Positions 1 to 6,473 of a DNA stretch of 20,562 nt are shown piece by piece. Numbering within the stretch: the stretch's first letter is position 1; the number at the start of each line of letters is the position of its first letter. Below the pieces are notes generated by a model. The model saw only the letters and a list, made by a program, of their open reading frames with translations, was not told the DNA's origin and made no database searches. Position numbers and translations under genes: made by a program. The stretch is from JALZBN01 sp035525375 (GTDB lineage Bacteria; Actinomycetota; Acidimicrobiia; Acidimicrobiales; AC-14), in assembly GCA_035525375.1 (NCBI GenBank), contig DATLEI010000107.1, forward strand, positions 1 to 20,562. The letters run 5' to 3'.

Positions 1-1
1 C

Positions 2-58
2 CCGGCGTCGGCGGTGCGGGAGATGACCGAGGAGCGCCTGATCATCGTCCAGCCCTGA
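2..58 (+). CDS. C-terminal end of an unidentified protein (partial)
   Basis: An open frame enters from the left edge and ends at TGA 56-58. It encodes 18 residues ending in EERLIIVQP. The codons are typical of the window, rich in G/C at the third position, so this is probably the true end of a gene. It converges on the lipoprotein gene whose stop lies at 76-78, leaving 17 bases between them. Nothing in the visible residues identifies a family. Confidence 0.5.
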   Translation, partial: PASAVREMTEERLIIVQP

Positions 59-75
59 CCGTTCGTCTCGAGGAG

Positions 76-552
76 CTAGGGCTCGGGCGTGCACTCCTGA
101 TCCTCCGGCGCGAAGTTGACCGCTTTCCACGCGCCGTCGACCACCTGCATCGTCGTGTTGACCCACCGGGGGTGGTCGGCGGCAGCCTTCACGATCTTGT
201 TTGTCATCGGATCGAGCGTCTCGGTGTGGTCGAAAACGCAGTCGCGGATCTCAGCCTTGTCCCCGTTGAACTCGACGATGTTGGGATGTAGGTCCACGCT
301 GCCTCTGTAAACGACGCCCTTGGCTTCGTAGTCCCGCAGGACGGCCACGATCACGTCGAGAGCCTGGCCGGATCGATGGATTCGGAGCTCCGGAGCGTCG
401 GGCTTTATCGGATCGCCCGCCGCGATGAGATCCGTCCACGACTGGCGGTAGGCGTCGAGCACCGCCGGTCTCCCGCCTGCGCCGGTCGACGACCCGCAGG
501 CGACCACGATGGCTGCAGAAATGGCGACCCCGAGCCCCTTGACCGAGCGCAT
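76..552 (-). CDS. Small secreted lipoprotein of unknown function
   Basis: The 158-residue product begins with basic residues (MRSVKG), a short hydrophobic stretch and a lipobox ending VVAC (Cys19), followed by a Gly/Ser/Ala-rich spacer. This is a lipoprotein signal for export and lipid anchoring. The mature part (YRQSWTDLIAAGD, then a beta-rich region with RGSVDL, AEIRDCVFDHTE and MQVVDGAWKAVNF) looks like the small alpha/beta NTF2/SnoaL-like lipoproteins common in actinobacteria; this fold assignment is inference. Two Cys (in RDCVFD and DQECTP) could form a disulfide. The frame is open upstream to 762, but a start there would bury the signal peptide and overlap the divergent ligase gene, so ATG 550-552 is chosen. 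A TATCTT box eight bases upstream supports it. The gene diverges from the DNA ligase gene with 49 bp between them; no functional link to DNA repair is evident. Confidence 0.75.
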   Translation of the reverse strand: MRSVKGLGVAISAAIVVACGSSTGAGGRPAVLDAYRQSWTDLIAAGDPIKPDAPELRIHRSGQALDVIVAVLRDYEAKGVVYRGSVDLHPNIVEFNGDKAEIRDCVFDHTETLDPMTNKIVKAAADHPRWVNTTMQVVDGAWKAVNFAPEDQECTPEP

Positions 553-560
553 TGGTGCGA

Positions 561-566
561 AAGATA
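561..566 (-). promoter_or_regulatory. Probable -10 box for the lipoprotein gene
   Basis: On the minus strand the hexamer is TATCTT, a TANNNT-type actinobacterial -10 element. Eight bases separate it from the ATG, so transcription would start about two bases before the start codon (nearly leaderless). No clear -35 element is visible. Confidence 0.45.
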
Positions 567-587
567 GGCCACCGCTAGGCCGCCCGG

Positions 588-593
588 TACGGT
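588..593 (+). promoter_or_regulatory. Probable -10 box for the DNA ligase gene
   Basis: TACGGT fits TANNNT and would place the transcription start at about 600-602, at the GTG start of the ligase. There is no Shine-Dalgarno sequence in front of that GTG, which agrees with a leaderless transcript. The box lies 21 bp from the divergent lipoprotein -10 box. Confidence 0.4.
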
Positions 594-601
594 CGGGATG
601 A

Positions 602-1588
602 GTGGAACCCCCCGTTTTGTCCCCCATGACTGCGGGGTCGGTCGGAATGCCGGCCGACCCTGCAGGCTGGCTGTTCGAGCCCAAATGGGACGGTGTGCGA
701 ATCATCACCCGAGTGTGGTCGGGCCAGGTCAATCTTGCGAGCCGCGCCGGCAACGACGTCACCGCTGGTTACCCCGAGCTGGCCGGGATGGGCCCGGCGA
801 TAGATCCTCACAGAGCGGTGCTCGACGGCGAGGTGGTCGCGTTTGACGACAAGGGCCGGCCGAGCTTCGAGCGCCTCCAGGGCCGGATGCACGTCCGGAA
901 TCCGCCGTCGTCTCTGTTGGCGGCGACACCGGTGCTCTACGTCGTGTTCGACCTGCTCTGGCTCGACGGCGAGCTGCTGACGGGTTTGCCGCTCACCGAG
1001 CGCCGGAGCCGGCTCGACGACCTCGAACTGAAGGGCCCGGCGTGGCAGACGTCGGTGCGGATCGATGACGCGCCGGACCAGGCGATGCTCGACAGGAGCC
1101 GTGACCTCGGCCTCGAGGGTTATGTGGGAAAGCAAGCAGCCTCGATCTACACCCCGGGCCGACGGACCAAGGCGTGGACGAAGGTCAAGACCGTGGGCCA
1201 GCGGGAGTTCGTCGTCGGCGGCTGGAGCGAGGGTGAGCGCGGTCGCGCCGGCCAGATCGGTTCACTCGCTGTGGGTTGGGTCGACCCGTCAGTGCCGGCC
1301 GGTGCGCCGCACCCTTTCGCCCTTCGCTACGCAGGGCAGGTCGGCTCCGGCCTCAACGACTTCCTCCTCCGCACACTCAGGGAAGAGTTCACCGCGCTGT
1401 CCACCGACATCAGTCCCTTCATCAACCCACCGAAAACACCGCGGCTGCACTTCGTCCGCCCGGAGATCGTCGTCGAGGTCAAGTTCACCGAGATGACGAC
1501 CGCCGGCATCCTCCGCCAGCCGTCACTCAAGGGCGTCCGCAACGACAAGGACCCCGCCGACGTCGGGTGGACCGCAGAGCTCACTTAG
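602..1588 (+). CDS. ATP-dependent DNA ligase, stand-alone LigD-type ligase module
   Basis: The 328-residue enzyme seals nicks by adenylating itself on Lys and then the 5'-phosphate, most likely as the sealing step of NHEJ. Visible nucleotidyltransferase motifs are FEPKWDGVR with catalytic Lys28, SRAGND (usually SRNGN), LDGEVVAFD, VVFDLLWLDG, LEGYVGK (usually EGxVxK) and KAWTKVK. An OB-fold domain follows, with RYAGQVGSG and the typical end VVEVKFTEMTTAGILRQPS. Length fits a catalytic core plus OB fold without the polymerase or phosphoesterase domains of one-piece LigD. GTG 602 is preferred because it keeps the usual PxxSPM lead-in; ATG 626 is the alternative. Ku and a LigD polymerase follow on the same strand, 40 bp and 828 bp downstream. 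Replacement of Asn by Ala in SRAGND is a small departure from the motif. It could be called ligC or split ligD; I leave the symbol blank. Confidence 0.9.
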   Translation: MEPPVLSPMTAGSVGMPADPAGWLFEPKWDGVRIITRVWSGQVNLASRAGNDVTAGYPELAGMGPAIDPHRAVLDGEVVAFDDKGRPSFERLQGRMHVRNPPSSLLAATPVLYVVFDLLWLDGELLTGLPLTERRSRLDDLELKGPAWQTSVRIDDAPDQAMLDRSRDLGLEGYVGKQAASIYTPGRRTKAWTKVKTVGQREFVVGGWSEGERGRAGQIGSLAVGWVDPSVPAGAPHPFALRYAGQVGSGLNDFLLRTLREEFTALSTDISPFINPPKTPRLHFVRPEIVVEVKFTEMTTAGILRQPSLKGVRNDKDPADVGWTAELT

Positions 1589-1602
1589 CGTTGGCGCGCC
1601 TC

Positions 1603-1608
1603 TACGAT
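1603..1608 (+). promoter_or_regulatory. Possible -10 box for the ku gene
   Basis: TACGAT (TANNNT) lies 20 bp before the ku start codon. A transcript starting near 1615 would have a short leader carrying the AGGAGG at 1617-1622. The ku-polymerase pair could therefore be expressed separately from the ligase gene. No convincing -35 element is seen. Confidence 0.35.
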
Positions 1609-1616
1609 GGGCTGCG

Positions 1617-1622
1617 AGGAGG
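1617..1622 (+). promoter_or_regulatory. Consensus ribosome binding site of ku
   Basis: AGGAGG six bases before GTG 1629 is a perfect Shine-Dalgarno sequence and fixes the ku start. It stands out because most other starts in the window have weak sites or none. Confidence 0.8.
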
Positions 1623-1628
1623 TAAATC

Positions 1629-2420
1629 GTGCCCCGACCTATTTGGAGCGGCGCCATCAGTTTCGGTCTGGTGAACGTTCCGGTGAAGCTCTACAGCGCC
1701 GTGTCGTCGAAGGACGTGCGGTTCCACCAGCTCGAAGCGAAGACCAAGTCGCGGATCAAGCAGAAGCGCGTGTCGGCCGAGACGGGCGAGGAGGTTGCCT
1801 TCGACGACATCATCAAGGGCTACGAGCTCAGCCCCGACACCTATGTCCCGATTACGCCTCAGGAGCTGGAGTCGCTCGATCCCAAAGTGACCAAGACGAT
1901 CGACATCGAGGACTTCGTCGATCTCGACCAGATCGATCCCATCTATTACGAGCGGCCCTATTACCTCGTCCCCGACAAGGGAGGAGCGAAGGCCTACGCC
2001 CTGCTCCGCAACGCCATGCGCGAGACCAACAAGGTCGGCATCGCCCGGATGGTTCTGCGCACCAAGCAGTACTTGGCGGCCATCCGCCCGAAGGACAACG
2101 CGCTCGTCATCGAGACGATGCTGTTCGCCGACGAGATCGTTCCCGATGACGAGCTGGACTTGCCCGACGAATATGTCGAGGTCGCGCCGCGTGAGGAGAA
2201 GATGGCGCGCCAGCTGATCGACTCACTGACGACTGACTTCGAGCCCGAGAAGTACCGGGACGAGTACCGCGAGCGAGTGCTCGAGCTGATCGAGCAGAAG
2301 GCCGCGGGCCAGGAGATCGTCACGGAGAAGTCGGCTGAGGAGCCGGCCAAGGTCGTCGACCTGATGGCCGCGCTGGAGGCCAGCCTGAAGGCTGTCAAGA
2401 AAGGCGACAAAGAGGAGTGA
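1629..2420 (+). CDS. ku: Ku protein, NHEJ DNA-end-binding factor
   Basis: The 263-residue product is a bacterial Ku, which forms a homodimeric ring on double-strand DNA ends and recruits LigD-type enzymes. Family hallmarks are the opening MPRPIWSGAISFGLVNVPVKLY, read here as two blocks (PIWSGAISFGLV and NVPVKLYSA), then KGYELSPDTYVPITPQELE, YYERPYYLVPDKGG, the ALLRNAMRETNKVGIARMVLR core and MLFADEI. Length is typical for a bacterial Ku. The C-terminal tail is short and charged (KAVKKGDKEE), not a long Lys-rich extension. It starts with GTG behind AGGAGG. Its stop overlaps the start of the polymerase gene in a four-base GTGA, which implies translational coupling and roughly matched production of Ku and polymerase. 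Confidence 0.97.
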   Translation: MPRPIWSGAISFGLVNVPVKLYSAVSSKDVRFHQLEAKTKSRIKQKRVSAETGEEVAFDDIIKGYELSPDTYVPITPQELESLDPKVTKTIDIEDFVDLDQIDPIYYERPYYLVPDKGGAKAYALLRNAMRETNKVGIARMVLRTKQYLAAIRPKDNALVIETMLFADEIVPDDELDLPDEYVEVAPREEKMARQLIDSLTTDFEPEKYRDEYRERVLELIEQKAAGQEIVTEKSAEEPAKVVDLMAALEASLKAVKKGDKEE

Positions 2421-3346
2421 GCGGGACGTCGATCGAGGTAGAGGTCGAGGGAAAGTCGCTCAAGCTTTCCAACCTCGACAAGGTGCTCTATCCGGGAACC
2501 GGCTTCAGCAAGGGCCAGGTCGTCGACTACTACACCCGGATCGCGCCGGTGCTCCTTCCCCACCTGCGCCAACGGGCGCTTACCCTCAAGCGCTATCCCA
2601 ACGGTGTCGACGACAAGTTCTTCTACGAGAAGAACTGTCCGAAGCATCGCCCGCCGTGGGTCAACACGGTCAGCGTCTACAGCTCCCGCAACAAGGCCGA
2701 CGTCAGCTATTGCGTGATCGACGAGCTCGCCAGTGTCGTGTGGGTCGCCAATCTGGCGTCGCTAGAGCTGCACACGTCGTTGGCTGCGTCGACGAAGGTG
2801 GAGCAGCCGACCTCCTTGGTGTTCGACCTCGATCCCGGCGCGCCGGCGACGGTTGTCGAGTGCTCGCGAGTAGCGCTGTGGCTGCGGGAGGTGCTTGGGC
2901 AGCTTGGTCTGGAGTGTTTCCCCAAGTCGTCGGGATCCAAGGGATTGCAGATCTACGCGCCGCTCAATAACGAGGGAGTGACCTACGACGACACCAAGCC
3001 CTTCGCTCACGCCATCGCCCGGCTGCTCGAGGGACAACACGGCGACTTGGTCGTGTCGGCGATGGCCAAGGACGTTCGCAAGGGCAAGGTCTTCATCGAC
3101 TGGAGCCAGAACGACTTTCACAAGACGACGGTCTGCGTCTACTCCCTCCGGGCGCGGGAGCGTCCGACCGTGTCGACCCCGCTGACGTGGGACGAGGTGG
3201 AAGCGGTTGCAACGACAGGAGACGCGAGCTTGGCCACCTTCGAGACTGACGCCGTACTGGCGCGAGTCGAGAAGGACGGCGACCTGTTCGCGCCGGTCGC
3301 CGAGATGCAGCAGTCACTGCCTCGGCCGCCGGATCCTCCCGACTAG
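2417..3346 (+). CDS. LigD-type NHEJ polymerase (primase-polymerase domain protein)
   Basis: The 309-residue product is a stand-alone LigD polymerase domain of the archaeo-eukaryotic primase superfamily. These enzymes fill gaps at DNA ends and often prefer ribonucleotides. The motifs are LSNLDKVLYPGTGFSKG at the N-terminus, LELHT (His119), the metal-binding pair VFDLDPG (Asp137, Asp139), the SSGSKG nucleotide-binding loop and the third acid in VFIDWSQN (Asp228). In SGSKGL the following residue is Gln178 where many homologues have His. The GTG start at 2417 overlaps the ku stop and has a purine-rich AGAGGA just before it. The stop codon TAG at 3344-3346 lies inside a CTAG shared with the stop of the convergent phosphoesterase-polymerase gene. 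A second polymerase domain in that neighbour suggests two polymerases with different duties, but this is inference. Confidence 0.93.
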   Translation: MSGTSIEVEVEGKSLKLSNLDKVLYPGTGFSKGQVVDYYTRIAPVLLPHLRQRALTLKRYPNGVDDKFFYEKNCPKHRPPWVNTVSVYSSRNKADVSYCVIDELASVVWVANLASLELHTSLAASTKVEQPTSLVFDLDPGAPATVVECSRVALWLREVLGQLGLECFPKSSGSKGLQIYAPLNNEGVTYDDTKPFAHAIARLLEGQHGDLVVSAMAKDVRKGKVFIDWSQNDFHKTTVCVYSLRARERPTVSTPLTWDEVEAVATTGDASLATFETDAVLARVEKDGDLFAPVAEMQQSLPRPPDPPD

Positions 3347-4956
3347 AGGGCCGGCAACTGCTGCTGGCGGCCGATCAGCGGCGCCAGTGGGTCACCGCGC
3401 TCACTCACGCGGTCGAGCACTCTTGCGGTGGTCCAGCGGTCGGGGCGCAGGTCGGGGTCGTCGAGCTCGTCCCACTCGATCGGAACCGACACGGGCGCGC
3501 CGGGTGCGGGCCGGGCACTGAACGGTGCGACCAGGGTCTTGTTGATCGCGTTCTGGGTGTAGTCGAGGCGGGCGAGTCCGCGCCGGCGGTCCTTCTGCCA
3601 CTCCCAGCTGACCAACTCGGGGACGGTGTGCCCCACGGCGCGCGAGACCTTCTCGACCCACGCCCGGGTCTCGTCGAAGCTGTAGCGCGGTGTGATCGGA
3701 ACCCAGATTTGAATGCCTCGCTGGCCGGTGACCTTCGGCATCCCGGCCACGCCGAGGTGCTGCAGTGCCGTGCGGTACAGGCGCGCCAGTACCAATACGT
3801 CGTCCCACGGCGTGGTCGTGCCCGGGTCGATGTCGATCATCGCCCAGGTCGGCGCGTGCACATCGGGAATGCGCGACGTCCAGGCGTGCAACTCGACCGC
3901 GCCGAAGTTCGCCATCCATACGAGCGCCGCCGGACTGTCCACAACCGCGTAACACTCGGTCTCGCCCTGGTCGGCGTCGTCGTTGTGCCACTGGCGCAGC
4001 CACTCCGGCGCGTGGCTCGGCACTTCCTTGTGCCAGAACCCGGGACGGTCGACGCCGTCGGGGTATCGATGCGTGTTGATGGGGCGGTCGAAGAGGTACG
4101 GGAGCATGTACGGCGCGACCTGGGCGTGGTAGCGGATGAGGTCGCGCTTTGTGACCGGCGCCTCGCCCGGGCGGGGAGGGAACAGCACTTTGTCGAGATT
4201 CGTGAGCCGAAGTTCTCGGTCTTGAAAAGTCCAGGTGCCGGCGCGCCCGAGGTCGTCGAGGGCGCGCAGCTCGTCCGCGCTCGGCGGCTCCCACGACGGC
4301 CGGACTTCCTCGCTGAGGCTGACTGACGCCTCGCTCGCCGGAAGGTCACTGCGCCACAACGCCGTTGGCGCGGCGAGTACCTCGTCGTTGGTGCGCCCGG
4401 TCTTTACCGACCGGGGGTGCTCCTCGGGGTCCCACCCTGGCACCGCCGACTCGTCCTTTTTGTGGAAAAGAAGCCATTGTTCCTTGCCCGACGAGTCCCG
4501 GTCGCGCCGGATCAACATGAAGTGCCCTCGAAGCTTTTCGCCGGTCATGTCGAAATGCAGCTCGCCCGACTCGACGGCCGCGCCGGGGTCATCGCCCTTC
4601 GTCAGACTCCACGTCCCCCAATCCCACACGACGACGTCCCCGCCCCCGTACTCACCCTTGGGGATCACGCCCTCGAAATCGAAGTACTCGAGCGGGTGGT
4701 CCTCGACGTGCACTGCCAGCTGCTTGCGCGCCGGGTCGAGCGATGGCCCCTTCGGCACGGCCCAACTCGCGAGCACACCGTTCATCTCGAGCCGTAGGTC
4801 GTAATGCAGGCGGCGCGCCCGGTGCCGCTGGACCACGTAGCGGGGCGCGCCGTCGGCCGAGGGCGGCGCGGTCTCGGCGCCGGCAGGCTCGGCTGTAACC
4901 GAGAAGTCCCGCATCGACCGGTACTTCTCGAGTCGCTCGGTGGCCTCGCTCACCAC
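3343..4956 (-). CDS. LigD-like fusion: 3'-phosphoesterase plus NHEJ polymerase, no ligase domain
   Basis: The 537-residue protein has two modules. Residues about 38-165 are the LigD 3'-phosphoesterase domain, which trims 3'-phosphates and 3'-ribonucleotides from DNA ends: QRHRARRLHYDLRLE supplies His45, His51, Asp53 and Arg55, followed by VEDHPLEY (His87) and GVIPKGEYGGGDV. Residues about 248-537 are a primase-type polymerase with LTNLDKVLFPP, VELHAW, IDIDPG (Asp375, Asp377), VTGQRGIQIWVPI and LDYTQN (Asp465). Between them lies a 70-80 residue linker in place of the ligase domain found in Pseudomonas-type LigD, which has the order phosphoesterase-ligase-polymerase. The polymerase belongs to a different sub-branch from the one at 2417-3346 (QRGIQ versus SKGLQ). 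The start is GTG 4954-4956; a second GTG follows directly. It lies 19 bp after the radical SAM gene on the same strand and is probably co-transcribed with it. Confidence 0.92.
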   Translation of the reverse strand: MVSEATERLEKYRSMRDFSVTAEPAGAETAPPSADGAPRYVVQRHRARRLHYDLRLEMNGVLASWAVPKGPSLDPARKQLAVHVEDHPLEYFDFEGVIPKGEYGGGDVVVWDWGTWSLTKGDDPGAAVESGELHFDMTGEKLRGHFMLIRRDRDSSGKEQWLLFHKKDESAVPGWDPEEHPRSVKTGRTNDEVLAAPTALWRSDLPASEASVSLSEEVRPSWEPPSADELRALDDLGRAGTWTFQDRELRLTNLDKVLFPPRPGEAPVTKRDLIRYHAQVAPYMLPYLFDRPINTHRYPDGVDRPGFWHKEVPSHAPEWLRQWHNDDADQGETECYAVVDSPAALVWMANFGAVELHAWTSRIPDVHAPTWAMIDIDPGTTTPWDDVLVLARLYRTALQHLGVAGMPKVTGQRGIQIWVPITPRYSFDETRAWVEKVSRAVGHTVPELVSWEWQKDRRRGLARLDYTQNAINKTLVAPFSARPAPGAPVSVPIEWDELDDPDLRPDRWTTARVLDRVSERGDPLAPLIGRQQQLPAL

Positions 4957-4975
4957 TTCGGTATACCCGTCGGGA

Positions 4976-6472
4976 CTAGGCGGAAGCAGTCGCCGTCGTG
5001 GGCTTCGGCAACAACTGCACAGCGGCGAAGGCGGCGTCGAGGGCTTCGGAGGCCGGTACCGCGCTCACCGCTGCTAGCGAAGCGATGTCCTCGGGGTGGG
5101 CCTCGTAGCCGGCTTGCTTTGCGTGGCCGGGGTGGCGGTAGCGGTTGGCGTAGTTCTGTCCGCACAGCGCCATGGCCGAGTTGAAGCGGGGGTCGCGCCG
5201 TCCCGCCTCGCGCCAGAACCGGCGTAGCCGAGGCTTTGTCGAATAGAACCGTCGATAGGCGCGCCGGAGCCCATCCTCCAGCTGCTGCGCCGTCATCTTG
5301 GCCGGGGTGTGCACCGCGTTGTAGAGGTTGTACCTGCGCCAGTCGTAGCTGGTGATGCGGTTGTCCTCGGCCATGCGGGCGAAGGTGGCCGTGCCGGGAT
5401 ACGGCGTGAGGATCGAGAAGTGGGCCACGTCGACGCCGATGTTGTCGACGAAGTCGACGGTCTCGTCGAACACGTCGGGCCCGTCGCTGTCGAAGCCGAA
5501 GATGAACCCTCCCTCGACCGCGATGCCCTTCTTGTGCACCGCCTCCATCAACTCCCCGTACTCGTGGGGGCGGTTCTTCTTGTTGCACTCGACCAGGCTG
5601 TCGCGGGACACACTCTCGAAGCCGGTGAACAGCACCCGGCAGCCGCTGCGCGCCGCCAGATTGAGCAGTTCCGGACTCTTGGCCAGGCCGATCGACGCCT
5701 GAGCCCCCCAGGTCACCTTGCAGTTCTTGGCCAGGATGGTCTCGAACAGCTCGCCGGCGAAGTCGAGGTCGGCCGCGAGGTCATCGTCGAGGAGAAACAC
5801 GTAGGCGAACTCGCCCAGGTGCTGACCCGACTGCTTGAGAATGTTGATCTCCTCGACGATGCGCTCTGGCGAACTGTGGCGCGATCCGCGGCTGTTCATC
5901 CGGATGACCGAGCAAAAGTCGCAGTTGAACCGGCAGCCTCTCGTGGTCTGCAACGTGTTCAGCGGCGCGTACCGGGTCAGTGGCCACGCGGCCAGGATGT
6001 CGGCCCACTCGTTGACCATGGGCACGGCGTCCATGCCGAGCCACTCGCCTTTATAGAGGCGCTGGAGACGGCCAGCGGCCGCGTCCGCGAGGACAGTGCC
6101 GATGATGCCGTCCGCCTCGCCGGCGACGACCGAGTCGGCATGGCGGAGCGACTCGCCCGGCAGGAGCGAGGGATGGATGCCCCCAAGCACAGTCGGCACG
6201 CCCTTGGCCCGATAGGCATCCGCAGTGCGATAGGCCTGCGGGGCGATCGTCGTCCAGACGCTGATGCACGCCAGGTCAGGCGTCTCGTTCTTCGGGATCT
6301 TGTCGAAGTTCTGGTCGATGATGCGGACGTCCCACCCGGCGCGCCGGGCATGAGCGGCCAGCACCAGGAGGCCCATCGGGGGCATGCGGTGGCCAAACGT
6401 GCGGTTGATCCCCGTGCCCAGGATGGGCGGGTACACCAGGTGGACAAGCGGCTTGTCTCGGATGCTGCCCAC
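4976..6472 (-). CDS. B12-binding-domain radical SAM protein
   Basis: The 498-residue enzyme has an N-terminal Rossmann-like cobalamin-binding-type region (about residues 10-135, with RIIDQN, PDLACISVWTT and VLGGIHPSLLPGE) and a radical SAM core with the cluster motif CRFNCDFC (Cys180, Cys184, Cys187) that binds 4Fe-4S and SAM. The remainder (FTGFESVSRDSL, EGGFIFGFDSDGPDVF, ILTPYPGTATFARM, then a YDWRRYN block) matches the BchE/HpnJ/HpnP-like group with a C-terminal DUF4070-type region, whose members methylate or rearrange unactivated carbons, often in lipids, hopanoids or natural products. The substrate cannot be told from sequence. The start is GTG 6470-6472, one base after the P450 stop (TAA-C-GTG), so the two are almost certainly translated from one message. 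The phosphoesterase-polymerase gene follows 19 bp downstream. Confidence 0.9.
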   Translation of the reverse strand: MGSIRDKPLVHLVYPPILGTGINRTFGHRMPPMGLLVLAAHARRAGWDVRIIDQNFDKIPKNETPDLACISVWTTIAPQAYRTADAYRAKGVPTVLGGIHPSLLPGESLRHADSVVAGEADGIIGTVLADAAAGRLQRLYKGEWLGMDAVPMVNEWADILAAWPLTRYAPLNTLQTTRGCRFNCDFCSVIRMNSRGSRHSSPERIVEEINILKQSGQHLGEFAYVFLLDDDLAADLDFAGELFETILAKNCKVTWGAQASIGLAKSPELLNLAARSGCRVLFTGFESVSRDSLVECNKKNRPHEYGELMEAVHKKGIAVEGGFIFGFDSDGPDVFDETVDFVDNIGVDVAHFSILTPYPGTATFARMAEDNRITSYDWRRYNLYNAVHTPAKMTAQQLEDGLRRAYRRFYSTKPRLRRFWREAGRRDPRFNSAMALCGQNYANRYRHPGHAKQAGYEAHPEDIASLAAVSAVPASEALDAAFAAVQLLPKPTTATASA

Positions 6473-6473
6473 G

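Noticed and set aside
51..82. AGCCCT/AGGGCT inverted repeat between the first two genes
   Set aside because: The stem is only six base pairs with a 20-base loop and no T-run, too weak to call a terminator.
553..762. Upstream extension of the lipoprotein frame to ATG at 762
   Set aside because: It overlaps the divergent ligase gene, moves the lipobox about 90 residues inside the protein, and encodes a Pro/Ser/Gly-rich stretch without family character.
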